A stretch of 63,370 nucleotides of DNA from Bacteroidota bacterium. Its GTDB lineage: Bacteria; Bacteroidota; Bacteroidia; Bacteroidales; UBA6013. The DNA lies in NCBI GenBank assembly GCA_020048645.1, contig JAIFMG010000013.1, positions 1 to 63,370 of the forward strand, given 5' to 3'. The position numbers and the translations under genes are program-made. The notes under the pieces were generated by a model. It saw only the letters and a list, made by a program, of their open reading frames with translations. It was not told the origin of the DNA and did not search any database. Of this stretch, positions 19,201 through 27,322 are shown piece by piece (position 1 is the stretch's first letter; every line of letters begins with the position of its first letter).

Positions 19201-20610
19201 CAAACTTCCGTATCGAGCTATCCCAACCTGCTGGTCATGCGCTACTTGCAGGAGACCGAGGCCGACGATCCGGTCGTGCTCGCCCGCGCCGAGCGGCTCA
19301 TGGAAAGTGGCTACGGACGCCTGACACAGTACGAAACTCCCGAAAAAGGCTACGAGTGGTTCGGCGGCGCGCCGGGGCACGAAGCCCTGACAGCCTACGG
19401 CCTGATGCAGTTCAGCGACATGAGCGGTGTTGTGGACTACGTGGACCCGGCGATGATCGAGCGCACGCAGAACTGGCTGCTGGCCCGCCGCGACGGGCAA
19501 GGCGGATTCGAACGCAACCCCAGGGCCTTGGATACCTACGGCGGCGCCAGCCCCGAAATCACCAACGCCTACATCGTATATGCCCTCTGCGAAAGCGGCA
19601 GCGAGCAGCTCGACGCCGAGTTGGCGGCCAGCCACGCCCAGGCCTTGGCCAGCGCCGACCCCTACCTCTGGGCGCTGGTGGCCAACGCGCAGTTCAGCCG
19701 CGGGAACAGTCGCGAGGGCCAGGCGCTGCTCGCCAAACTGCTTGACGCCCAGCAGCCTGACGGTTCAATCAACGGAACGAGCCACTCCGTAACCCGCTCG
19801 ACCGGGCACTCGCTGAAAGTCGAGACCACCGCGCTGGCCGTCATGGCCATGCTCAAAAGCCCGAACGCGCCCCTGGAACCGCTGGCCAAGGGAGTCGATT
19901 TCCTGATCGCGGCCCGCGGCGGCAGTGGCGACTTCGGTTCGACGCAGGGAACCATCCTGGCTCTCAAGGCTTTGACGGAGTTCGCCCGCTTCTCGAAACG
20001 CACCGAGGAAAGCGGCGTCTTGCAGGTTTTCGTCGGGGGCAGGCTCGTCGAAGAGCGGGCCTTCGCCGCCGGGCACAACCAGCCCATCGCGATCGACGGC
20101 CTCGAACGCCACCTGGCCGACCCGGAAGCGGAAATCGAGCTGCGCTTCAAAGGCTGCGAAAACCCTCTGCCCTACACGCTTTCGGCCGAGTGGACCACCA
20201 ACCAGCCCAACAGCCAGGAAGATTGCGCCGTCCGCGTCAGCACCCGGCTCGACCGAAGCCAAATCACGGTAGGACAGACCGTTAGGCTGACCACAACCCT
20301 TCGCAACACCCGCTCGGAAGGCCTGCCCACGACCATGGCCATCGTCGGACTGCCCGCGGGACTGGCCGCGCAGCCCTGGCAACTCAAGGAGCTGCAAGAA
20401 AAACAGGTCGTGGACTACTACGAAACCCGCGGCAACAACCTGTTTTTCTACCTCCGCGACATGGCCCCCGGCCAGAGCCTCGACATCGTGCTCGACCTCA
20501 AGGCCGAAGTGCCTGGCTCCTTCGAGGCCCCGGCTTCGTCGGCCTACCTCTACTACACCAACGAGCTGAAACAGTGGGACAAACCCCAGCGGGTGACGAT
20601 CCTGCCCTAA
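16288..20610 (+). CDS. Alpha-2-macroglobulin family protein with thioester
   Basis: A 1440-aa periplasmic protease-trapping protein. The ATG at 16288 precedes a hydrophobic leader (about 13-31, LGLFTGLGLALGLLSLNWA). The MG domain starts with TYLQIDKPFYLPGETIWF (61-78). Further MG-like beta domains lead to a carboxypeptidase-regulatory-like insert (about 565-640) and a low-complexity Pro/Ala/Glu segment (about 645-757) that could be the bait region. The A2M domain motif TTVFWQQDLRVGANGKAELSF follows. The thioester GCFEQ is at 968-972, then the helical thioester domain and the C-terminal receptor-like domain. Intact Cys-Gln predicts covalent capture of attacking proteases. No penicillin-binding protein 1C neighbour, often seen in Proteobacteria, is present. 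The gene ends in a terminator. Confidence 0.9.
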   Translation: MKTKRKTTIARRLGLFTGLGLALGLLSLNWAQSWRQAGNPVVDALLLKLESVLELRAEERTYLQIDKPFYLPGETIWFNAFLLEASTMRPSTTSGIVHVELLAPNGSVAQSRLLLVEQGSAPGQFELAADAPGGIYTLKAYTRWQKNEGEEHGFSRQIQVQQSILPNLKMRLDFEREAYGPGEEVVAELRLEDNQNRPLANHSFSFEASADGQRFFADESACDAEGIMFLRFQLPEDPAPSEGLLNVRVLYQGRWESISRSIPILTQGIRLEFFPEGGDMVEGMNNRLAFRAFDSHGEPADIAGKVYDQDGIEQASFSSFHQGMGAFALKPIPGKRYHAVLTHPMGIDLRQELPEALPQGYTLAATRTPDGLTRMRVGSTQAEVLTLVGQVRGQVFYQRAIGLRAGETLELDIDWEKAPMGVAQFTLFDSRGVERAERLVMANPHQQLRVDISTDKEQYLPGEQVRMSVRVSDHRGVPMPATLALSVVDDQLLSFADDHSSHMVSWMMLEADLREEVYEPDFYFDPEEEKAPEALDLLLMTSGWRRFRWEELASVDLSPDFAPEKAIVTGQIVGYEFSDEPAAGALLRVGDREFKTDANGRFALEGIDLRDPTSLTVRHPDHGERTFELTSYENTAPFVLNDLEVMEEEIGAVWFDAPVRGNGAFRNAVPAMAGVPAVQAPPPMLAQDRDEAAAGEMPMPEVLQAEAIVMDDLIRVEDRRREDANVVRPVASERLYQRAREFPKPAPRRPESPRSDFRTTVFWQQDLRVGANGKAELSFLNNDKVSSFRITAEGFGAGMVGRGEQRFFTQLPFALRALAPAELVVGDELWIPITLTNNTPASLEGKLELELSPALRLISPLPERQQLAAGENRVLYAKCEVKQATDSAFAEIGFEADGLSDAYRQEMRTIPRGFPAQFAFSGKEMSRKLRLRLSGLLDGSLAVRLVAFPSIITDLLAGVESILREPSGCFEQTSVSSYPNLLVMRYLQETEADDPVVLARAERLMESGYGRLTQYETPEKGYEWFGGAPGHEALTAYGLMQFSDMSGVVDYVDPAMIERTQNWLLARRDGQGGFERNPRALDTYGGASPEITNAYIVYALCESGSEQLDAELAASHAQALASADPYLWALVANAQFSRGNSREGQALLAKLLDAQQPDGSINGTSHSVTRSTGHSLKVETTALAVMAMLKSPNAPLEPLAKGVDFLIAARGGSGDFGSTQGTILALKALTEFARFSKRTEESGVLQVFVGGRLVEERAFAAGHNQPIAIDGLERHLADPEAEIELRFKGCENPLPYTLSAEWTTNQPNSQEDCAVRVSTRLDRSQITVGQTVRLTTTLRNTRSEGLPTTMAIVGLPAGLAAQPWQLKELQEKQVVDYYETRGNNLFFYLRDMAPGQSLDIVLDLKAEVPGSFEAPASSAYLYYTNELKQWDKPQRVTILP

Positions 20611-20651
20611 GCCCGGCGCACGCCTGAGGCCCCGCCCGTGCTCCCTCTCCG

Positions 20652-20694
20652 CCACCTTCCCGAAGGCATCTCGCTTTGGGGAAGGTGGTTTTGT
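20652..20694 (+). terminator. Terminator after alpha-2-macroglobulin gene
   Basis: A 10-bp stem, CCACCTTCCC with GGGAAGGTGG, followed by TTTTGT. It lies 42 nt after the stop. Confidence 0.75.
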
Positions 20695-20909
20695 ATTGAG
20701 CCGCCTTGCAGGATAAGCCAAAGGCGCCAAGCCCGTTAGGCTTCTTCCCTGACGGCACCCAAGCCTGTATTTCAAAACTTTGGTGATGAAAAACTTGCAT
20801 CGAGCAGAAATAAGCGCCCATGCTTTGTCTATATCGGAGCTTAATTGTAAATTGCGAAAGTGGCTCGATGCCAACACAATGTTAAAAAAACTCAAAAAAC
20901 TTCCGTCTT

Positions 20910-22961
20910 ATGCACATCGATTTCACTTTGCCGCTCGAAAATCCCGTTTTGGTTTTCGTGATTATTCTGTTTATCATCTTGTTTGCGCCCATCATCCTAA
21001 ACAAGATAAAAATACCACCCATCATCGGACTGATCATCGCAGGGGTCATCATCGGACCGAACGGCCTGAACTTGCTTGCACGCAACTCCAGCATCGTGCT
21101 TTTCGGCACGGTAGGCTTGTTGTACATCATGTTTCTTGCGGGCCTTGAAATCGACTTGAATGAATTTAAAAAGAACAAGTTCAAAAGCATAGGATTTGGC
21201 GCTTACACGTTCTTCATCCCGATGGTGTTGGGGGTCGTCGTGTTTTACTTCCTTTTGGATTACAGCCTGATTTCTTCCACGTTGATAGCGAGCATGTTCG
21301 CATCGCACACCCTGCTTACCTACCCGATGGTCAGCAAGTTGGGCATTTCCAAGAACCTGGCCGTGAACACGACCGTCGGCGGGACGATGATCACGGACAC
21401 CGCGGCGCTGCTGGTCTTGGCCATCATCGCAGGCAGCGCAACTGGCGAAATCGACGGGGCTTTCTGGATACGGCTTACCGTATCGATCATCGTGTTCGCT
21501 TCCATCGTCTTGTTTGTTTTTCCGGTGTTGAGCCGCTGGTTCTTCAAGCAGAACAGCGATAGCATTTCACAGTACATCTTTGTGCTGGGAATCGTCTTTT
21601 TGTCTTCCTTCTTGGCGCTGTTGGCAGGTATCGAGGCCATCATCGGGGCATTTCTTGCGGGCTTGGCGCTGAACAGGCTGATTCCGCACACCAGCCCGCT
21701 GATGAACAGGATCGAATTTGTCGGGAACGCGCTTTTCATCCCGTTCTTCCTGATCGGTGTGGGCATGTTGATCGACTACAAGGTGTTGTTCAGCGGTTAC
21801 GAAGCCTTGATCATAACAGCGACAATGACCATCATCGCCTTGGCTGGCAAATACTTGGCCGCCTATTTCACCCAGAAAACCTTTAACTTTTCCAAAGACC
21901 AGCGCATGTTGATTTTCGGACTGAGCAACTCGCAGGCCGCGGCGACATTGGCCGCCGTGCTCATTGGTTACAACATCATCTTGGGCCAAACCGATTCGGG
22001 AGAGCCCATCCGGTTGCTGGACGAGAACATCCTGAATGGAACCATCGTGATGATACTGATAACCTGCACGATATCATCGTTCGCCACGCAGAAATCCGCT
22101 CTCAGCATCGCCAAGGAAGACCTCAAGAACTCGCCCCAGGAGGAAAGTTTGGAAAGCGAAAACACCCTGGTGGGGCTTGCCAACGAAACCACCGTGGAAA
22201 GCCTGATCCAGCTCGCCATCACCACCATCGACAAGAAACGAAACAAGGAAATCTTCGGCCTGCACATCATCACCTCCGACAAGGAAAGCCCCGAAGCGAT
22301 CAACAAGGCAAGCATCCTTGTAAAAAATGCCGAAAAATTCGCCGCTTCCGCCGATTTCAAGCTTTATCCGCTGATCCGTTACGACAGCGACATCGCGTCC
22401 GGAATCATCAACACGGTCAAGGAAAAAAACATCAGACACTTTTATATCGGCCTGCACGAAAAATCGTCGCTGATGGATAGCTTTTTCGGCAATCTGACGA
22501 CCGAACTGCTCGCGAGAAGTGACAGCACAATCTACATCCACAAATCGTTGCAGCCCATCAACACCATCAAAAAGTTCGTGCTGATCATTCCGGCGAATGC
22601 CGAACTGGAGCTTGGGTTCAACGATTGGTATTCGAGGATCATGCAAATCGCGATAACTTCTGGAAACAAGTTTGAAATCTACGCCAATCTGCAAGCCATC
22701 GAATATTTGCAAAAACAGAAGAAGCCCATCGCGAACGTCAACTTCAACGAATTTGACAACCTGGACGACTTCCTGGTCATTTCAAAGGAAATAACTGCCG
22801 ATACGATGCTGATTGTCAACCTTTCCAGAAAGGATGCCATTTCGTACCAGGCTTCGATGGACAAAGTCTGCTCGTACCTGAACAAGTATTTCAAATATAC
22901 TAGCTTCATGCTGGTCTATGCGAACAATTTCAACAAAGCGGCAATCGAAAAGATTTTCTGA
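20910..22961 (+). CDS. CPA2-type cation/proton antiporter with C-terminal USP-like domain
   Basis: A 683-aa inner-membrane protein. The first ~400 residues hold about 12 hydrophobic segments with the CPA2 (KefB/NapA-like) features IPPIIGLIIAGVIIGPNGL (about 35-53) and FLAGLEIDL (about 80-88). The MITDTAALLVLAI segment (about 160) carries an Asp at the position of the ion-binding residues. The cytoplasmic tail (about 420-683) resembles tandem universal-stress-protein/adenine-nucleotide-binding modules, a common regulatory end of such antiporters in Bacteroidota. It exchanges Na+ or K+ for H+. Composition is more AT-rich than neighbours. The 296 nt between this gene and the next hold no ORF and no exact promoter match that I can see. 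Confidence 0.88.
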   Translation: MHIDFTLPLENPVLVFVIILFIILFAPIILNKIKIPPIIGLIIAGVIIGPNGLNLLARNSSIVLFGTVGLLYIMFLAGLEIDLNEFKKNKFKSIGFGAYTFFIPMVLGVVVFYFLLDYSLISSTLIASMFASHTLLTYPMVSKLGISKNLAVNTTVGGTMITDTAALLVLAIIAGSATGEIDGAFWIRLTVSIIVFASIVLFVFPVLSRWFFKQNSDSISQYIFVLGIVFLSSFLALLAGIEAIIGAFLAGLALNRLIPHTSPLMNRIEFVGNALFIPFFLIGVGMLIDYKVLFSGYEALIITATMTIIALAGKYLAAYFTQKTFNFSKDQRMLIFGLSNSQAAATLAAVLIGYNIILGQTDSGEPIRLLDENILNGTIVMILITCTISSFATQKSALSIAKEDLKNSPQEESLESENTLVGLANETTVESLIQLAITTIDKKRNKEIFGLHIITSDKESPEAINKASILVKNAEKFAASADFKLYPLIRYDSDIASGIINTVKEKNIRHFYIGLHEKSSLMDSFFGNLTTELLARSDSTIYIHKSLQPINTIKKFVLIIPANAELELGFNDWYSRIMQIAITSGNKFEIYANLQAIEYLQKQKKPIANVNFNEFDNLDDFLVISKEITADTMLIVNLSRKDAISYQASMDKVCSYLNKYFKYTSFMLVYANNFNKAAIEKIF

Positions 22962-23257
22962 GTCCGCCATCCACAGAGCTTGGATCTGCTCGAACGAGGC
23001 CGTTCCGTCGCGAAGCCCTGCCTTGCAGCCGCCTGGAAGCACCCACAAAAAAGTCCGCGGAAATTTTGCCGTTTCGGTGGGCAGGTTGTAAATTGCGGGG
23101 GGAAAGCAGGGGCTAGGCGGCAGCTTGTCGCGGTTCGGCTGGCGCGGTTCTAGCGCGAAGATGCCCAGCCTGCCGCACCGTGGTACTCTTCGCGGATTTG
23201 AAAACGACGTTCTTAGGACCTTGAAACAACATCAAAAGCAACATAAAGCACAAAGCG

Positions 23258-24583
23258 ATGATCATCGACAAAATCAAAATCACGGGCCTTTTTGAACAGT
23301 TCGACTATACGATCCCACTCAACAAAGAAGGAGGAGTAACCATCCTCACTGGGCCCAACGGCTATGGCAAAACGATGATTCTCAATATTTTATACAATTT
23401 TTTCAATGGTAACTTGTCGTTTTTCGCCAAGCTCATTTTCAAACAAATTGAGATATTTTTGAGTGGTGAGAAGGGAATGGGGGTCATCATCAAAAAAATT
23501 GAGAGCAAGGATCAAAAACCCAATGACAATCTTGTTAATTTCCCAACCACCGATCAAGTGATTGTAATTGAATTCTTTGAAGATGGCAAGGAGCATGATT
23601 CTTCATTTGGCTTCTGGCCCATCGATGCTAAATCCAGCGCACACGATATTCAAGACTTGCATCGCTACTGCGAAGCTCACTCAATAACGATTGATTTGGA
23701 AACTGGCAAGCACTATGACAGTGGGGCCCTAGCTGGATATCATCCGATAACCGCTCTTCTATTTGAAATAAATGAAACCAAAAATAAAAAAAAGGATATA
23801 ATCTTCGAAAACCTCCATGTCAACCTTATCAAAGAGCAAAGGCTGCTAAGGCAAACGGTACAGCGCAGCAAGGACGAAAGCCCCGCCATCACGCCTAGCA
23901 TTTTGGAATACGCGGAGGATTTGAAAGCCGCGATCAAAGACGCGCAGGCCGAATCGCTCAAGATTTCCGAGAAACTGGACGGAAGCTTTCCCAAAAAGCT
24001 GTTGGAAAAGAAAGGATGGATGGACAACGCCGAGTTTCATGATCGTTTTGAAAAAATGGTGGAAAAACAGGAACGACTTTATGAATTTGGCCTGGTTTCC
24101 AACAAGACAGAACCTGGCTACAACTACGAGGCTGGAAGCGAGAAAGTGCTCTCATTATTTTTGGAAAACACTGAAGAAAAAATTAGCGTTTTTGATGATT
24201 TGCTGGCCAAGTTGGAATTGTTCACGAACATCATGAACCAACGCCGGCTCTTGTTCAAGTCCGTGAAAATCGATCCCAATCGGGGCTTTTCATTTTTCAC
24301 CCAAAAGAACAAGCCCTTGGATTTGAAAGACTTGTCCTCGGGCGAACAGCACGAGGTCGTGTTGCTGTACGAGCTGATTTTCAAGACAAAGCCCAACACC
24401 CTGGTGCTGATCGACGAGCCGGAGATTTCGCTGCACATCGCTTGGCAGAATGAATTTCTGAATGACATCATGGAAATCATACGGCTCCAGCAGATTCAAG
24501 TCCTGATCGCGACCCATTCGCCGCAGATCATCAACGAGTATTGGGATCTGACCGTCAACCTTGAAACACAGGTGGAAGCATGA
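23258..24583 (+). CDS. AAA (ABC-type) ATPase, AriA-like subunit of a PARIS-like system
   Basis: A 441-aa ATPase of the AAA_15/AAA_21 group (SMC/RecF-like). Walker A is TGPNGYGKT (31-39), the signature LSSGEQ is at 359-364, Walker B LVLIDEPE is at 382-389, and the switch His is in ATHSPQ at about 420. The middle (about 190-330) is charged and probably coiled coil. The next gene, a DUF4435 protein, overlaps by 4 nt. An ATPase of this kind followed by DUF4435 is the arrangement of PARIS (AriA-AriB), in which the ATPase scaffold senses phage anti-restriction proteins and releases the toxic TOPRIM partner. Assignment rests on motifs and gene pairing; AriA identity needs a profile search. The gene is clearly AT-richer than the core genes. 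Confidence 0.78.
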   Translation: MIIDKIKITGLFEQFDYTIPLNKEGGVTILTGPNGYGKTMILNILYNFFNGNLSFFAKLIFKQIEIFLSGEKGMGVIIKKIESKDQKPNDNLVNFPTTDQVIVIEFFEDGKEHDSSFGFWPIDAKSSAHDIQDLHRYCEAHSITIDLETGKHYDSGALAGYHPITALLFEINETKNKKKDIIFENLHVNLIKEQRLLRQTVQRSKDESPAITPSILEYAEDLKAAIKDAQAESLKISEKLDGSFPKKLLEKKGWMDNAEFHDRFEKMVEKQERLYEFGLVSNKTEPGYNYEAGSEKVLSLFLENTEEKISVFDDLLAKLELFTNIMNQRRLLFKSVKIDPNRGFSFFTQKNKPLDLKDLSSGEQHEVVLLYELIFKTKPNTLVLIDEPEISLHIAWQNEFLNDIMEIIRLQQIQVLIATHSPQIINEYWDLTVNLETQVEA

Positions 24584-25407
24584 AAAATCACATCACCCCC
24601 GCGAGTAGACGCGTTGAGTTGAAAAACCTGCTGATTCACCCCCAATCGCGTGGGAAAGCCTACGTGCTGGTCGAGGGCGAATCTGATGTCAAACTCTTCC
24701 GAAAATTGCTTCCCAAGGCGAGCGTGAAGTCAACGGGTGGAAATACATTTTTGGAATCTTTTCTTGCGGAGTTGTCCAAAGAATACCGGAATGTCATCGG
24801 CATCCGAGACGCTGACTTCAAGCACCTGAATGGGCAAGCCAGCCCGCTTCCTGTCTTATTCCTGACGGATGAGCACGACATGGAGATGATGTTGATGGCG
24901 TCGGATGAGGCGCTCGGTTCGGTTTGCCACGAATATCTCGAAGGTGATTGCAGCGCGATCGATGGGTTTCGCAAAAGTGTGCTTGAGTCCATCCAGTTCT
25001 TGGCTTACTTGCGCTGGTTCAATGAGTTGAATAGCGCAGAGTTGAATTTTAGCGAGCTTGGCCTTGGCAAGTTTTTCGATGCCGCAGGCCGTACAATGGA
25101 CGAGGCGAAATGTGTAGAAGAGGTATTGGAGCGCTCACCCAACAAGAAAGTGCCGCCAAGCGAGGACTTGCGCGAGGCGGTGAACGCATTGCGCGATTCT
25201 GCCCATTCGCTCTTGGTGCTTTGCCAAGGACATGACTCCTGCTCCGCCCTCGCCATGGTGTTTTCCAGCCAAGGGAAAGGCGTCAAGCGGGAGGATGTCG
25301 AATCCCACCTCAGGACGGCCTACACCTTTCAATCCTTCACAAAGACAAGGCTTTACGAGGACTTGAAAAGCTGGAACGTCGCGTCCCCGTCCAGGCTTTG
25401 GGCCTGA
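24580..25407 (+). CDS. DUF4435 TOPRIM-like effector, AriB-like subunit
   Basis: A 275-aa protein. The TOPRIM/DUF4435 core shows VLVEGESDVKLF (Glu32, Glu34, Asp36), IGIRDADF (Asp77, Asp79) and FLTDEHDMEMML (Asp97-Glu102), the last being the characteristic DUF4435 TDxxDxE signature. In PARIS, AriB of this family becomes an active nuclease (shown to cut tRNA in studied examples) once released from AriA. All metal-binding acids are present here. The start overlaps the ATPase stop by 4 nt, so production is coupled. No methylase or restriction genes are nearby. The C-terminal half (about 130-275) is helical without recognisable motifs. AriB-like is an inference from the domain and operon; the TOPRIM call is firmer. 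Confidence 0.78.
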   Translation: MKNHITPASRRVELKNLLIHPQSRGKAYVLVEGESDVKLFRKLLPKASVKSTGGNTFLESFLAELSKEYRNVIGIRDADFKHLNGQASPLPVLFLTDEHDMEMMLMASDEALGSVCHEYLEGDCSAIDGFRKSVLESIQFLAYLRWFNELNSAELNFSELGLGKFFDAAGRTMDEAKCVEEVLERSPNKKVPPSEDLREAVNALRDSAHSLLVLCQGHDSCSALAMVFSSQGKGVKREDVESHLRTAYTFQSFTKTRLYEDLKSWNVASPSRLWA

Positions 25408-25470
25408 GCACAGACCCGGCACTCGCTACCAGGACGGCTTCGAAGCGTAGGACGCACCGCCAAGTCGTCG

Positions 25471-25569
25471 ATTTCTTATTTTACTTTTGGCCTCGAAAGT
25501 AACATAAGAATTTTCTTATGTTACTTTCAGCCGCGAAAGTAACATAACGGATTTCTTATTTTACTTTCC
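25471..25569. repeat. 40-bp palindromic repeat array, 3' side of Fic gene
   Basis: Two and a half units of 40 bp. The central unit is a perfect inverted repeat of 16 bp: GAAAGTAACATAAGAA at 25495-25510 and its complement at 25513-25528, with 2 nt between. The last unit (25530-25569) starts GCCGCGAAAGTAA and has ATAACGG in place of the palindromic ATAAGAA. The same final unit, same orientation, ends the array on the other side of the Fic gene. Confidence 0.85.
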
Positions 25570-25690
25570 TTCCATCAAGCCGCGGCGGCGGATGCACCGG
25601 AAAAGGCTGGCGGTCGCGGGCTGGAAAGGCGATCGGCGGAATGGATCCAACAACGCCATTTTCCATCGGAGGCGTTCGCTGCCCTTGGCG

Positions 25691-26830
25691 TCAATTTTCA
25701 AAGGCTGCCAAATAGGGCTCAAAAAGGAAAATGCGGTTTCGCACCTGGCCTGTCATTTCTTTCAAATAACGCTTCTCCTGCAATGCCCCGATCAAGTCAT
25801 TGGCCGCCTTGTAGCTCAACCCGCAGATTTCCCGGGCCTTTTCAACCGTCACAAAAGGTTCTTTCAACAGCCAGTTGAGAAGCGTCAGGGCGGAATGGCT
25901 CCTGCGCCCGAAGGTCGTGGTGATCTCTTTTTCGATGTTGGCTTTGAGCAGGAGCACTTCTGAAAGCGTTTTTACAGCCTGGGTTGCCACTTGCTCAACC
26001 CCGACCAGAAAATATTTTATCCACTGTGTCATGTGGTTCTTGCTCCGAACAAAGCTCAAATTGTCGTAATACAAGGCTTTGTTTTTTTCGAAATAGATGG
26101 ACAAATAGAGCAAAGGCTTGTCCAAGATTCCTTGTGAGACCAAGAACAAAGTGATGAGCAATCGGCCAATCCTGCCGTTTCCATCCAGGAAGGGGTGTAT
26201 GGTCTCGAACTGGTAATGGGCGATGGCGATGCGGATAAGCGCGGGCACGTTGATTTCGTCGTTGTTCAGAAATTTCTCCAGGTCGCCCATGAGCGGGTTG
26301 ACCAGCGCCTGGATGGGCGGGATAAAAACCGCGTCCGACAATGAACTGCCGCCAATCCAGTTTTGGCTGTTGCGGTATTCGCCAGGCTGCTTGTGCTCGC
26401 CCCGCACGCTTTCCAGGAGAATTTCATGTGTTTTTCGCAACAAGCGCGAGGAAATGGGCAGCCTTTTCAATTCGTCAATGGCATGATTCATCGCCCTGAT
26501 GTAGTTGTTGACCTCTTGCCAATCGTCGCGGCGTTCGGGCAGGATGTCGTCGATAGGGAGCAGGGCCTCGTCCATGTTGGTCTGGGTGCCCTCGATGCGG
26601 CTCGACACGACGGCCTCCTTGGTAACGTGCAGTTGGATGAACAAGTCGATGTTCGGAACCAGGCGGGCGAACGAATTGAGCTCGCCCAGCTTCACCGCAG
26701 CCTTTTCGAGCAGATTGTTGACCGACGGGTCGCGCCAGGTCCATTCGTCGTTGACTTCCGAAGGGACGAAGTAGCTGTATCCCAACGATTTCTGGTAATG
26801 TCCCGCTTTGTATTGCTCGAGTTCTATCAT
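25691..26830 (-). CDS. Fic-domain AMPylase (class II) with C-terminal winged helix
   Basis: A 379-aa protein. The inhibitory helix motif SSRIEG (76-81; SxxxEG) lies N-terminal to the Fic core, which defines class II and implies auto-inhibition through Glu80. The catalytic motif HPFLDGNGRIGR (212-223) is complete, with His212 as base and Asp216 for Mg. The C-terminus (about 310-375) looks like a winged helix (NWLLKEPFVTVEKAREICGL...), as in many Fic proteins that bind their own promoter. It would transfer AMP to an unidentified protein. It is bracketed by arrays of 40-bp palindromic repeats, 15 nt upstream of its start and 121 nt beyond its stop. The 121 nt between its stop and the downstream array hold nothing I recognise. 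No separate antitoxin gene is present. Confidence 0.92.
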   Translation of the reverse strand: MIELEQYKAGHYQKSLGYSYFVPSEVNDEWTWRDPSVNNLLEKAAVKLGELNSFARLVPNIDLFIQLHVTKEAVVSSRIEGTQTNMDEALLPIDDILPERRDDWQEVNNYIRAMNHAIDELKRLPISSRLLRKTHEILLESVRGEHKQPGEYRNSQNWIGGSSLSDAVFIPPIQALVNPLMGDLEKFLNNDEINVPALIRIAIAHYQFETIHPFLDGNGRIGRLLITLFLVSQGILDKPLLYLSIYFEKNKALYYDNLSFVRSKNHMTQWIKYFLVGVEQVATQAVKTLSEVLLLKANIEKEITTTFGRRSHSALTLLNWLLKEPFVTVEKAREICGLSYKAANDLIGALQEKRYLKEMTGQVRNRIFLFEPYLAAFEN

Positions 26831-26844
26831 CTTGGATTCATGGT

Positions 26845-26962
26845 TGCGAAAGTAAAATTAGAAAATTCTTATTTTACTTTTAGCCGCGAAAGTAAAATAA
26901 GAAAATCCTTATGTTACTTTTAGCCGCGAAAGTAAAATAACGGTTTCCTGATGTTACTTTCC
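26845..26962. repeat. 40-bp palindromic repeat array, 5' side of Fic gene
   Basis: Three units of about 40 bp built on GCGAAAGTAAAATAAG...CTTATKTTACTTT. The outer unit (26923-26962) ends with the same ATAACGG variant as the downstream array. Read on the Fic strand, every unit contains TACTTTCG, which fits the TAnnTTCG -7 pattern; the copy nearest the gene is about 15 nt before the ATG at 26830. The array therefore also occupies the promoter position. Confidence 0.85.
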
Positions 26963-27018
26963 TATCCTATCCCCGCGCGGCCGATTCCTTGTCCTTTCGT
27001 CCGCCCATGCTGGCTGAT

Positions 27019-27264
27019 CTAGTCGCCGAGCCAATGGCGTTTGAGGGCGACGGTCATCCGCACGGCCTTTGGCGTTTCAGGCAGGGCTTCGGCGGCGGCG
27101 GCGTTGTCCAGGTAGGCCAGCAGCTCGCCGAGGCTGGCGGTTGGCATCATGGCCGCCTTCCAGGTGTTGGGCTGGCACGCGAATCCGGTGAACCTCAGCT
27201 TCTTGCCGAAGGCCTCCCTTTCGGAGGCTAGCAGCAGGCTATGGGCCAGGACTGCGGCCTTGCC
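27019..27264 (-). pseudogene. Coding remnant with no start codon
   Basis: An open frame of 81 codons ending in TAG at 27019-27021, not preceded by an in-frame ATG/GTG/TTG before it enters the hairpin at 27263-27311. The translation has protein-like composition (for example AFGKKLRFTGFACQPNTW and LGELLAYLDNAAAAEALP) and the GC-rich third positions of host genes. I do not recognise it. It may be the 3' end of a gene truncated when the hairpin or SusCD locus was joined, or a short gene with an unseen start. Confidence 0.35.
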
Positions 27265-27311
27265 CGGCGCGGCTCCCCCTCGGGCATAGGCTTGGGGGGA
27301 GCCGCGCCGGG
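27263..27311. terminator. Strong 17-bp hairpin after SusD gene
   Basis: CCCGGCGCGGCTCCCCC (27263-27279) pairs perfectly with 27295-27311 around a 15-nt loop. It begins 12 nt beyond the SusD stop on the minus strand. There is no U-tract, but stem strength and position suggest transcription termination of the SusCD operon. Confidence 0.6.
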
Positions 27312-27322
27312 GCGGCTTGGGG

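Noticed and set aside
25471-25569. CRISPR-like or attC-like integron site next to Fic
   Set aside because: Only 2.5 units, no spacers, no integrase gene in the window; the arrays are palindromic direct repeats, so only a generic cassette interpretation is kept.
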